In this document: in pieces, positions 5,057 through 12,907 of the stretch
Position numbering within the stretch: position 1 is the stretch's first letter
How the letters are laid out: every line of letters starts with the position of its first letter
DNA from: Candidatus Eisenbacteria bacterium
Lineage (GTDB): Bacteria > Eisenbacteria > RBG-16-71-46
Length of the DNA stretch: 64,000 nucleotides
Direction: 5' to 3'
NCBI GenBank assembly: GCA_020847735.1
Contig: JADLBL010000001.1
Location: 186,001 to 250,000 of the forward strand
The notes under the pieces: model-generated
Seen by the model: only the letters and a program-made list of their open reading frames with translations
Told to the model about the DNA's origin: nothing
Databases searched by the model: none
Position numbers and translations under genes: made by a program

Positions 5057-6790
5057 CTGCGGGACGCCGAACCGGCCCGACGCATCCTCGGCCGCGCGCA
5101 CTTCGCGCGCGGCCGTTGGACATTCGACCCCGCGAGGCGCTGGCCCGGCGGCATCCGGCCGCTGGTCTGGCGCGGCGCTCACGCGCCGGAGGACGGTGAC
5201 TACGTGATCGCCGAGGTGCCGCCGGACGAGCCGGCGCACCTCGTGGAGGTGCTGGGCGCGGACGACCGGCCCGAGTTCGATCCGCTGGCGATCGCCTCGC
5301 AGTACCGGCTTCGCACCCGGTTTTCCGCCGCCGTCCTCGCCGAGGCCGACGCGTGCCGCGAGCCCGGCGGCGACGAACTTCGCGGGCGCGAGGACCTGCG
5401 CGACACGCTGGTCTTCACGATCGATCCGCAGGACGCCCGGGACCACGACGACGCCCTGTCCCTCCGTCCGGCCGGTCACGGCCGGATCGAGGTCGGGATT
5501 CACATCGCCGACGTTTCCCACTACGTGCGCGAGGGTGGCGCGCTCGACGCGGAGGCGCGCGAGCGCGGCACCAGCTGCTACCTGCCCGATGGCGTCGTGC
5601 CGATGCTGCCCGAGCGCCTTTCGGCGGATCTGTGCTCGTTGCGCGAGGGCGTGGATCGGCTCGCCCTGAGCGTGTTCGCGACCTTCGAGGCCTCCGGGCT
5701 GCTGCACGGCTATCGTTTCGCGGCCACGGTCGTGCGCAGTCGCGCCGGGCTCACCTACGAGCGCGTCGAGGCGGCGCTCACGGGAGGCACGCCGTTGCCC
5801 GCGGACCTGCAGCGGGCCTGCGAGCGGCTCATGGAGCTGGCCCGCCTGCTTCGCCGGCACCGCCTCGCGGTGGGCGCGCTGGCGATCGAGTCGCCCGAGA
5901 CCCGTGCGGTCGTGGACGAACGGGGCGTCCCGCTGCGAGTCGAGCGCCGGCCGCACCTCGAGAGCCACGAACTGGTCGAGGAGTTCATGCTGCTCGCCAA
6001 CCGCTGCGTGGGGGAAGCCGGCGCGGTGCGCGGCGCCGGGATGCTGTGGCGCGTGCACCTGCCGCCGAACGAGCGCAAGCTGGTCGAACTGGACGGGATG
6101 CTGCGCGCGCTCGGCCTGCCGCGACTCGGGCGCGCCGACGAGCCCCATCGGGCGCTGCAGGCGCTGCTCGCCGTTCCGCTCGACGATGCGCACCGCCGGG
6201 TCGTCCACCGCCTGGCGTTGCGTTCGCTGACGCGCGCCCGCTACGACGAGCGCGACTTCGGGCACTTCGGGCTCGCGGCGCGCGAGTACTGCCATTTCAC
6301 CTCGCCCATCCGGCGCTACCCCGACCTGCACGTTCATCGCCGCGTGCGCGAGTGGCTGGAGCGCCGGCGCGACGGCGCCTGGGATCCGGCGGCGAACGCG
6401 GAACTCGCCGCGCGCTGCAGCGCCGCCGAACAGAACGCGACCGAGGCCGAGCGCGAGGCCGTGCGCGTGAAGGGCCTGCGCTGGCTCGAGGGGCGACTCG
6501 GGGAGCGCGCATCGGGTAGTATCTCCGGCCTCGTACCCCGAGGATTCTTCGTCGAGCTCGACGACGTGCCCGTGGACGGTTTCGTGCGCGTCGGGATGGA
6601 TCTGGACGATCGGTTCGACCTCGATCCCGCGGGAGTCCGACTCGTGGGCCGGCGGACGCGCCGGCGCTTCGCGCTCGGGGATCCCGTCGAGATCGTCGTC
6701 GCGCGCGTCGACGTTCCGGCGCGCGAATGTGACTTCGCGCTCGTACCCACTGGCCCGCGGCGCGGCCGCCGCGGCGGACACAGGAGGTAA
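5057..6790 (+). CDS. rnr: Ribonuclease R (RNB family 3'-5' exoribonuclease)
   Basis: Degrades structured RNA processively from the 3' end. The RNB catalytic core is plain: FTIDPQDARDHDDALSL with the metal-binding aspartates, GIHIADVSHYV, YLPDGVVPMLPERLSADLCS, and later HFTSPIRRYPDLHVHR. A C-terminal S1 domain contains ISGLVPRGFFVEL. The start is odd. Coding composition and OB-domain-like sequence (ILGRAHFARGRWTF) begin right after the small basic gene, but there is no in-frame ATG, GTG or TTG between 4799 (inside HU) and GTG 5204. I place the start at CTG 5057; GTG 5204 (GGAGG at 5188-5192) is the conservative alternative and would lose part of the N-terminal OB fold. The protein is also short for RNase R. 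Confidence 0.85.
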   Translation: MRDAEPARRILGRAHFARGRWTFDPARRWPGGIRPLVWRGAHAPEDGDYVIAEVPPDEPAHLVEVLGADDRPEFDPLAIASQYRLRTRFSAAVLAEADACREPGGDELRGREDLRDTLVFTIDPQDARDHDDALSLRPAGHGRIEVGIHIADVSHYVREGGALDAEARERGTSCYLPDGVVPMLPERLSADLCSLREGVDRLALSVFATFEASGLLHGYRFAATVVRSRAGLTYERVEAALTGGTPLPADLQRACERLMELARLLRRHRLAVGALAIESPETRAVVDERGVPLRVERRPHLESHELVEEFMLLANRCVGEAGAVRGAGMLWRVHLPPNERKLVELDGMLRALGLPRLGRADEPHRALQALLAVPLDDAHRRVVHRLALRSLTRARYDERDFGHFGLAAREYCHFTSPIRRYPDLHVHRRVREWLERRRDGAWDPAANAELAARCSAAEQNATEAEREAVRVKGLRWLEGRLGERASGSISGLVPRGFFVELDDVPVDGFVRVGMDLDDRFDLDPAGVRLVGRRTRRRFALGDPVEIVVARVDVPARECDFALVPTGPRRGRRGGHRR

Positions 6791-6792
6791 GG

Positions 6793-7332
6793 ATGGTGGT
6801 GAAGAAAACGACCCGGCGACGGGAGCGTCGCGTCAGCCTGCGCGTGGACGCGCGGCTGAGCATGCGGGTCGAAGGGGCGCCCGACGGCGGGCCGTCGGCG
6901 CAGATCGTCACCGAGAGTCAGAACATCTCCGCGAGCGGCGTGTACTGCCTGAGCTCGCACTTCCTGCCGCCGCTCTCGAAAGTGCAGCTCACCATCGTGC
7001 TGCCGAAACTCCCCGGACGGGGACATGCGCAGGAACTGGTCAAGTGCGAAGGCATCGTCGTGCGTTGCGAGTTGCTGCCGCAGCGCAAGTCGGATCCGCG
7101 CTACCAGCTGGCGTGCATGTTCTCGGGACTGGAGCGCGCCAAGAGCGAGCTGCTCGAGGAGTTCGTGACCTGGCGCAATCTGCAGGCGCTGCGGGCCGCG
7201 CTGGCCCCGAGCCCGGCCGGCAAGAAGGCGCCGGCGCGCAAGCGGACGGCCCGCGCCGGCTCGAGCCGGACCGCGGGTTCGCGGGTCGCGGCGCCGCGGC
7301 GGACCCGCGGGGCGCAGCGCGGAACGCGATGA
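6793..7332 (+). CDS. PilZ-domain protein (probable c-di-GMP receptor)
   Basis: 179 residues. The PilZ signature is present: a basic RRRERR cluster at 8-13 fitting the RxxxR motif and ESQNISASGVY at 41-51 fitting the (D/N)xSxxG motif. These bind cyclic di-GMP in the family. The domain runs to about residue 130. After it comes a 45-residue tail very rich in Lys, Arg, Ala and Pro, probably disordered and nucleic-acid- or membrane-binding. AGGAGG stands 7 nt before the ATG. Its TGA overlaps the aroA ATG. The role (motility, secretion or surface behaviour) cannot be told from context. Confidence 0.82.
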   Translation: MVVKKTTRRRERRVSLRVDARLSMRVEGAPDGGPSAQIVTESQNISASGVYCLSSHFLPPLSKVQLTIVLPKLPGRGHAQELVKCEGIVVRCELLPQRKSDPRYQLACMFSGLERAKSELLEEFVTWRNLQALRAALAPSPAGKKAPARKRTARAGSSRTAGSRVAAPRRTRGAQRGTR

Positions 7333-8645
7333 CCCACGGCGGTCCGCTGGTCCGCGCGGGCCGCGTGCTCGGCGGCCGGTTCCGGCCGCCCGGCGACAAG
7401 TCCATCACGCATCGGGCGATGCTCTTCGGACTGCTGGCCACCGGTGAGACGCGGCTTCGCGGCGTCAACCGCGGAGAGGATTGCGGCCACACCCTGGCCG
7501 TGACCGCGGCGCTGGGCGGAGGCGTTCGCCAGGACGGCGACGAGATCGTCGTGCGCGGCACGGCGAGGGAGCCGGCCTCGGACGGACTGCGGCTGGAGTG
7601 CGGGAACTCCGGCACCACGATGCGGCTCACGACCGGCATCGTCGCCGCGCTCCGGGGCGAGTGCGTGCTCGACGGCGACGCTTCGCTCCGGCGCCGGCCC
7701 ATGGCGCGAATCGCCGAGCCGCTCGGCCGCATGGGCGCGGGCGTCGTCTGCGCCGAGGGCGGGCGCCCGCCGCTGCGGGTGAGAGGCGCCGCGCTGCGCG
7801 GAATCGACTACGAAGTGCCGGTGGCGAGCGCGCAGGTCGCGACCTGCCTGCTGCTCGCCGGACTGTTCGCGGACGGAGCGACGCGCGTGTCGCTGCCGGG
7901 GCCGGCACGCGACCACACCGAGCGCATGCTGCCCGCCTTCGGCGTGCCGCTCGAGGTGACGCCGCGGACCGACGGCGGACGGGCGGTGCGCGTGACGCCC
8001 ACGGTGCCCAGCGGCGCCGTGGTGACGGTGCCCGGGGATTTCTCGGCCGCGGCGTTCCTGCTCGCCGCCGCGGCGGCGACGCCGGGAGCGGCCGTGACCG
8101 CCGCCGGTGTCAGCCTCAACCCGACGCGCACGGGCCTGCTCGACGTGCTGGCGGAAATGGGGGCCGGGGTCGAAATCCGTGATCGCTCCGAAGCGGCCGG
8201 GGAGCCCGTCGGTGACGTGACCGTGCGAGGACCGGGCGAACTGCTTCCCTTCGACGTTCCGGCGCAGTGGGTGCCCAGGCTCGTGGACGAAGTGCCCGCC
8301 TGGGTGATCGCCGCGAGCGCGGCCCGCGGGGTTTCGCGGGTGGTCGGGGCCGCCGAGCTGCGCGGCAAGGAGAGCGACCGGATCGCCTCGCTGGTGCGCA
8401 ACCTCGGACGCGTCGGAGTGACCGCCCGGGAACTGCCCGACGGCCTCGAGGTCGAGGGCGGCGTGCCCCGCGGCGGCCGGATCGAAGCGGATCTCGACCA
8501 CCGTGTCGTCATGGCGTTCGCCGCGCTCGCGACACGCGCACTCGGGCCGGTGAGCTTCGACGACGTGAGCGCCGTCGCGACCTCGTATCCGGGATTCTGG
8601 AGCGACCTCGCCGCGCTCGGCGCGTCGGTCGAGAGCGCGGCGTGA
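7329..8645 (+). CDS. aroA: 3-phosphoshikimate 1-carboxyvinyltransferase (EPSP synthase)
   Basis: 438 residues, normal length. It joins phosphoenolpyruvate to shikimate-3-phosphate in aromatic amino acid synthesis. Motifs seen are FRPPGDKSITHRAMLFG near the N-terminus, LECGNSGTTMRLTTGI (the LxxGNAGTxxR-type motif), LRGKESDRIASL and the D-H-R region LDHRVVMAFA. The ATG at 7329 overlaps the pilZ stop, and the stop overlaps the cmk GTG. The order aroA-cmk-plsC-rpsA is common in bacteria. Confidence 0.96.
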   Translation: MTHGGPLVRAGRVLGGRFRPPGDKSITHRAMLFGLLATGETRLRGVNRGEDCGHTLAVTAALGGGVRQDGDEIVVRGTAREPASDGLRLECGNSGTTMRLTTGIVAALRGECVLDGDASLRRRPMARIAEPLGRMGAGVVCAEGGRPPLRVRGAALRGIDYEVPVASAQVATCLLLAGLFADGATRVSLPGPARDHTERMLPAFGVPLEVTPRTDGGRAVRVTPTVPSGAVVTVPGDFSAAAFLLAAAAATPGAAVTAAGVSLNPTRTGLLDVLAEMGAGVEIRDRSEAAGEPVGDVTVRGPGELLPFDVPAQWVPRLVDEVPAWVIAASAARGVSRVVGAAELRGKESDRIASLVRNLGRVGVTARELPDGLEVEGGVPRGGRIEADLDHRVVMAFAALATRALGPVSFDDVSAVATSYPGFWSDLAALGASVESAA

Positions 8646-9334
8646 GCTTCGTCGTCGCCATCGACGGGCCGTCGGCGGCCGGCAAGAGCACCACCGCGCG
8701 CGCGGTCGCGGAGCGTCTGGGTTTCCTCTACCTGGACACGGGCGCCTTCTACCGCGCGCTGGCGCTCAAGGCGCTGCGCGAGGGAGCGCACGCGGACGAC
8801 GCCGAGCGACTGGGCGCCCTGGCCGCTTCGACGCGCATCGAGTTCACGGGCACGCCCTCGGCCGCGCACGTGTTTCTCGAGGGCGAGGACGTGAGCGAAG
8901 CCATTCGCACGCCCGAGGTGAGCGAAATGGCCTCGCGGGTCGCGGCGGTGCCGCAGGTTCGCCGCCAGCTCGTCCTGTGGCAGCGGGCCCTGCGCGACAA
9001 GGGCCCGCTGGTGGGCGAAGGTCGCGACCTGGGAACGGTGGTGTTCCCGGACGCCGAGGTGAAGGTCTACCTCGACGCCGACCTCGACACGCGCGCCCAG
9101 CGCCGCTGCCGGGAACTGCATTCGCGCGGGATCGCCGTGACGCTGCAGGAGGTCCGGGAGGACCTGGCGCGGCGCGACGAGCGCGACCGCACGCGCGCGG
9201 ACAGTCCGCTGCGCGCGGCCGAGGGCGCCCGCGTGGTGGACACTTCGGGCATGGAGCTCGAGCAGCAGGTGAAGGCGGTGCTGGACCTCGTCACCGGCCG
9301 GCCGGATTGCCCGGGCGGCCCCGGGACGGGGTAG
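8642..9334 (+). CDS. cmk: Cytidylate kinase
   Basis: 230 residues. Phosphorylates CMP and dCMP. The P-loop GPSAAGKST is at residues 9-17, DTGAFYRALALKAL follows as the usual (D/S)GAxYRA motif, and RDLGTVVFPDAEVKVYLDA and RDERDRTRADSPL are typical. The GTG start overlaps the aroA stop. The tail after DLVTGRP is a short lineage-specific extension. Confidence 0.96.
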   Translation: MSFVVAIDGPSAAGKSTTARAVAERLGFLYLDTGAFYRALALKALREGAHADDAERLGALAASTRIEFTGTPSAAHVFLEGEDVSEAIRTPEVSEMASRVAAVPQVRRQLVLWQRALRDKGPLVGEGRDLGTVVFPDAEVKVYLDADLDTRAQRRCRELHSRGIAVTLQEVREDLARRDERDRTRADSPLRAAEGARVVDTSGMELEQQVKAVLDLVTGRPDCPGGPGTG

Positions 9335-9415
9335 CGGCCCCTGGCGTTGGGCCGGTGCGGTCCGGCCGCGTTGGGACGGGTCCGGCCGGGGGCACCCCAC
9401 GGGTTAGGAGATTTC

Positions 9416-10063
9416 TTGGGTCTGCTCTATAGTGCCACGCGGTTCTTGCTGGAAGGCCTCGTCAGGGTCGCCAGCGGCATGGAGGTGCGGGGGCGGGAGA
9501 ACATCCCGCGTTCGGGCGGACTGATCGTCGCCTCGAACCACGTCTCGTTCCTCGATCCGCCGCTGGTCGGCATCGCCGCGGTCCGGGAGCTGCACTTCCT
9601 CGCCAAGGAGGAATTGTTCCGCCCGCCCGTGTTCGGTTGGCTCATCCGCACCTACAACGCCATTCCCATCCGGCGCGGCGTCGCGGACCTGAGCGGACTG
9701 TCGAAGGCCCAGGACGTTCTCCGGGGTGGAAAAGCGCTCATCATGTTCCCGGAGGGCAGCCGGATGCGGGACGGCGAGCTGCATCCCGCCCGCCCCGGAG
9801 TCGGAATGCTTGCGGTCGGCACGGACGCGCGGATCGTTCCCTGTTACATCTCGGGCAGTGACCGGCCGGGAGGATGGCTCACCCGGCGGTCGAAGTTGTG
9901 CGTCGGGTTCGGCCCGGCGCGCAGCTGGCAGGAACTGGCGGGCCCCGGGTCGGACCTCGCACCCGGCCGGGCGCTTTACCAGCGGATCGGCGACGGTCTG
10001 ATGCGGGAGATCGCCGAGATCCGGAATCGCCAGCGACACACGGCTTCACGCGGACCGGCCTAG
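9416..10063 (+). CDS. plsC: 1-acyl-sn-glycerol-3-phosphate acyltransferase
   Basis: 215 residues. Transfers an acyl group to lysophosphatidate at the inner membrane. The HX4D catalytic motif is NHVSFLDP (His42, Asp47) and the phosphate-binding motif is MFPEGSRMRDGEL. TTG at 9416 is chosen because AGGAG at 9406-9410 stands 5 nt upstream and it gives a family-like N-terminus; an in-frame ATG at 9347 lacks a binding site and would add a Gly/Pro-rich stretch of no known domain. It lies between cmk and rpsA, as in many genomes. Confidence 0.9.
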   Translation: MGLLYSATRFLLEGLVRVASGMEVRGRENIPRSGGLIVASNHVSFLDPPLVGIAAVRELHFLAKEELFRPPVFGWLIRTYNAIPIRRGVADLSGLSKAQDVLRGGKALIMFPEGSRMRDGELHPARPGVGMLAVGTDARIVPCYISGSDRPGGWLTRRSKLCVGFGPARSWQELAGPGSDLAPGRALYQRIGDGLMREIAEIRNRQRHTASRGPA

Positions 10064-10104
10064 CGCCGGTTCCCCATTCCATATCGCAGGAGGCTTCTGT
10101 CCCC

Positions 10105-11904
10105 ATGCTGGAAACCACGGAACACACCCCCAACCCCGCGCCGGTCCGGCGGGCACCGCCGCTGCCGCTCGTCCCGATCAACTACGAGGACGAGGAGGAA
10201 CTCACCCTCGAACAGCGGCAGGAAATGTTCGGGCAGTACGAAGAGTCCATGCGCTCCATCGGCGAGGGCGAGATCGTGCGCGGCACGGTCCTGTCCATCG
10301 ACGACAAGGACGTGCTGGTGGACGTCGGCTTCAAGAGCGAGGGCATCATCTCGCTCAGCGAGTTCCCCGACCCGTCCGCCATCAAGGTCGGAGACATCCT
10401 CGAGGTCTTCCTCGAGAAGATGGAGAACCAGGACGGACTGGTCGTGCTCTCGAAGCAGCGCGCCGACTTCGTGCGCGTCTGGGATCGCGTGAAGGAGGCC
10501 CACGACAACGGCCAGGTGGTCGAGGGCAGGCTCATTCGCAAGATCAAGGGCGGTGTGGTGGTGGACCTGTACGGGGTCGAGGCGTTCCTGCCCGGCTCGC
10601 AGATCGCTCTGCGCCAGGTCCAGAACGTGGACGCCCTGCTGGGGCAGGCGGTCTCCGTCAAGATCATCAAGCTCAACAAGCGCCGCCGGAACATCGTCGT
10701 CTCGCGCCGCGCCGTGCTCGAGGAGGAGCGCGACCGGATGAAGGCGACCATCCTCAAGGATCTGGCGAAGGATCAGATCCGCGAAGGCGTGGTCAAGAAC
10801 ATCACCGACTTCGGCGCGTTCGTGGACCTCGGCGGCATCGACGGCCTGCTGCACATCACGGACATGTCGTGGGGCCGCGTCGGTCACCCGAGCGAACTGG
10901 TCAAGATCGGCGACAAGGTGCGCGTCAAGGTGCTGAACTTCGACCCCGAGAAGGAGCGGATTTCCCTCGGCCTGAAGCAGCTCGACGCCTATCCGTGGGA
11001 AGGCGTGGACGAGAAGTACAAGGTGGGCGATCGCATCAAGGGCAAGGTCGTCTCGATCACCGACTACGGCGCGTTCGTCGAGCTGGAGAAGGGCATCGAG
11101 GGGCTGATCCACGTGTCCGAGATGTCGTGGACGCGCCACGTGCGCCACCCCTCCAAGGTCGTCAACATCGGCGACATGATCGAGGCCGTCGTCCTCAAGG
11201 TGGACAAGGCGAACGAGAAGATCTCGCTGGGCCTCAAGCAGGTGGAGCCGGATCCGTGGCTGACGCTCGACCTGAAGTACCCGCCCGGCATGCGCGTGAA
11301 GGGCAAGGTCCGCAACCTGACGAACTTCGGCGCCTTCGTCGAGCTCGAGGAGGGGATTGACGGCCTCGTGCACGTCTCCGACATGTCGTGGACGAAGCGC
11401 GTGGCGCACCCGAGCGAGGTCCTCAAGAAGGGCGACGCGGTCGAGGTCGTGGTGCTGTCCATTGACAAGGAGCACCGCCGCATCAGCCTGGGCCTCAAGC
11501 AGGGCTCCGAGGATCCGTGGCCGATGCTGGCCGAGAAGTTCCCGGCCGGCATGGAACTGACCGGCGCGGTCAACCGGTTGTTCGACCGCGGGGCGATCGT
11601 GGACCTGGGCGAAGGCATCGAGGGCTTCATCCCGCTCTCGCAGCTGGGCATCGACGACCTCAAGCGTCCGAACGACGCCTTCGAGGTGGGCGAGAACCTG
11701 ATCATGAAGGTGACGCGCGTGGACGTGCCGAACCACCGGCTCATCCTCAGCGTCAAGGCGTGGCTCACGGAGCAGGACGACATCGCCCTGGCCGAGTGGA
11801 CCTCGAAGCGGAACCAGGTGCGGGCGCGCATCGCCGCCAATCCGCCCGTCGAGGACGCCTCCGCGCCGCGCTCCAAGGCCGACGACGACGTGGCCGACGA
11901 GTAG
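10105..11904 (+). CDS. rpsA: 30S ribosomal protein S1
   Basis: 599 residues with six S1 repeats beginning at about residues 52, 140, 227, 313, 398 and 484. Repeats 3-5 are the most alike, each ending in a phrase such as GLLHITDMSW, GLIHVSEMSW or GLVHVSDMSW. The first two repeats are the divergent ribosome-binding type. S1 brings mRNA to the 30S subunit. AGGAGG is 11 nt before the ATG. The Glu/Asp-rich N-terminal 45 residues are an extension of unknown role. A perfect GC hairpin follows 20 nt after the stop. Confidence 0.97.
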   Translation: MLETTEHTPNPAPVRRAPPLPLVPINYEDEEELTLEQRQEMFGQYEESMRSIGEGEIVRGTVLSIDDKDVLVDVGFKSEGIISLSEFPDPSAIKVGDILEVFLEKMENQDGLVVLSKQRADFVRVWDRVKEAHDNGQVVEGRLIRKIKGGVVVDLYGVEAFLPGSQIALRQVQNVDALLGQAVSVKIIKLNKRRRNIVVSRRAVLEEERDRMKATILKDLAKDQIREGVVKNITDFGAFVDLGGIDGLLHITDMSWGRVGHPSELVKIGDKVRVKVLNFDPEKERISLGLKQLDAYPWEGVDEKYKVGDRIKGKVVSITDYGAFVELEKGIEGLIHVSEMSWTRHVRHPSKVVNIGDMIEAVVLKVDKANEKISLGLKQVEPDPWLTLDLKYPPGMRVKGKVRNLTNFGAFVELEEGIDGLVHVSDMSWTKRVAHPSEVLKKGDAVEVVVLSIDKEHRRISLGLKQGSEDPWPMLAEKFPAGMELTGAVNRLFDRGAIVDLGEGIEGFIPLSQLGIDDLKRPNDAFEVGENLIMKVTRVDVPNHRLILSVKAWLTEQDDIALAEWTSKRNQVRARIAANPPVEDASAPRSKADDDVADE

Positions 11905-11923
11905 GCCCCGCCGCACGCACACG

Positions 11924-11951
11924 AGGCCGGCCCGCGAAAGCGGGCCGGCCT
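11924..11951 (+). terminator. GC-rich hairpin after rpsA
   Basis: A perfect 12-bp stem (AGGCCGGCCCGC / GCGGGCCGGCCT) with a GAAA tetraloop, followed by TCGTCGTCC and not a T-tract. It sits between rpsA and an independently promoted gene, so it is probably a terminator of the T-poor type seen elsewhere in this window. Confidence 0.6.
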
Positions 11952-12016
11952 TCGTCGTCCCGGCCCGGACCGGGGGGCGGCGTCCCTCGGGGCTGGCGGG
12001 GAGTTGCCGGGCACCC

Positions 12017-12022
12017 TATTCT
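12017..12022 (+). promoter_or_regulatory. -10 element (TATTCT) directly before a leaderless start
   Basis: TATTCT ends 9 nt before the ATG at 12032. No Shine-Dalgarno lies between (CGCCAGCCC), and no good -35 is seen. Transcription would begin at or within about 3 nt of the start codon. Confidence 0.4.
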
Positions 12023-12031
12023 CGCCAGCCC

Positions 12032-12907
12032 ATGCGCCTCCCGATCGCCTTCCTGCTCGTGCTTCTGGCCGCTCCCGGCGGCGCCCTCGCCGGCTCGGCC
12101 GAAGCCTGGCGCGGCCTGCCGCGGTCGCTGTCCGCCGACAGCTGCCTGCTGCGCCTTCGCGCCTGGGAGGTGGCGCCCGCCAGGGGCGTCACGATCGCGG
12201 ATGCCGCGCTCGCGCTGGGCGAGCTTCACTACGCGCGCGGAGAGTATCGGCAGGCGCGTGACGCGTTCGGCCGCGCGTCCGCCCGCGGCCCGGAGGGCGA
12301 ACGGGGAGAGGCCCGCTACTGGATGGGGCTGTGCTCGCTCGCGCTCGGGGAGGGCGCGACCGCGAGAAAGGCCTTCGCGGACGCGGCGCGCGAAGCGCCG
12401 GCGCGTCGCGCGCTGGCCGAGCTGGGCACGGCGCAGGCGTGGGACGTCGAGCGCCGGCCCGATCGTTCGCTGGAGGTCCTGCAGGCGCTGCTCGCCGGCG
12501 ATCCCGGCGAGGCGGGACCGGCGGCGCTCGAGCGCGAGGCGGCCCTGGCGGAACAGTTGCATCGCACGGACGAAGCCCGCGAGGCACGCCGGCGGCTCGC
12601 CCGCGAGTACCCGCGCAGCCTCGAGGCCACGCGCCTCGGCGCGGCCGTCACGCTCCCGGTGGGTTCCGGCCCCGTGGGGGTGCAGATCGGGGTGTTCGCC
12701 GATCGCGAACGCGCCCGGTCGCTGTCCGCGCAGGCGAAGAAGGCGGGGTTCGCGGGCGTGCAGGTGATCGAACGGCGCGGCGAGGGGGCACGGCCGACGC
12801 TGTGGGTCGTGCGCCTCGGCAGCTATGCGACGCGCGAGGAGGCGGAGTCCGCCGGAGAGCGGGCGCAGGCCACGCTCGGCGTCGGCTGGCAGGTGATGGC
12901 GCCGTGA
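12032..12907 (+). CDS. Secreted TPR-like protein with C-terminal SPOR domain
   Basis: 291 residues with a signal peptide (about 1-20, ending ALA). The middle part is helical with TPR-like repeats (ALGELHYARGEYRQARDAF, RYWMGLCSLALGEGATARKAF). A SPOR domain occupies about 212-290 (GVQIGVFADRERARSLSAQAKKAG, WVVRLGSYATREEAESAGERA). SPOR domains bind glycan strands stripped of stem peptides, usually at division sites. A periplasmic cell-wall or division role is therefore likely. The start seems leaderless. The stop overlaps the mutS GTG, an unusual pairing for a cell-wall protein and a repair gene. Confidence 0.82.
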   Translation: MRLPIAFLLVLLAAPGGALAGSAEAWRGLPRSLSADSCLLRLRAWEVAPARGVTIADAALALGELHYARGEYRQARDAFGRASARGPEGERGEARYWMGLCSLALGEGATARKAFADAAREAPARRALAELGTAQAWDVERRPDRSLEVLQALLAGDPGEAGPAALEREAALAEQLHRTDEAREARRRLAREYPRSLEATRLGAAVTLPVGSGPVGVQIGVFADRERARSLSAQAKKAGFAGVQVIERRGEGARPTLWVVRLGSYATREEAESAGERAQATLGVGWQVMAP

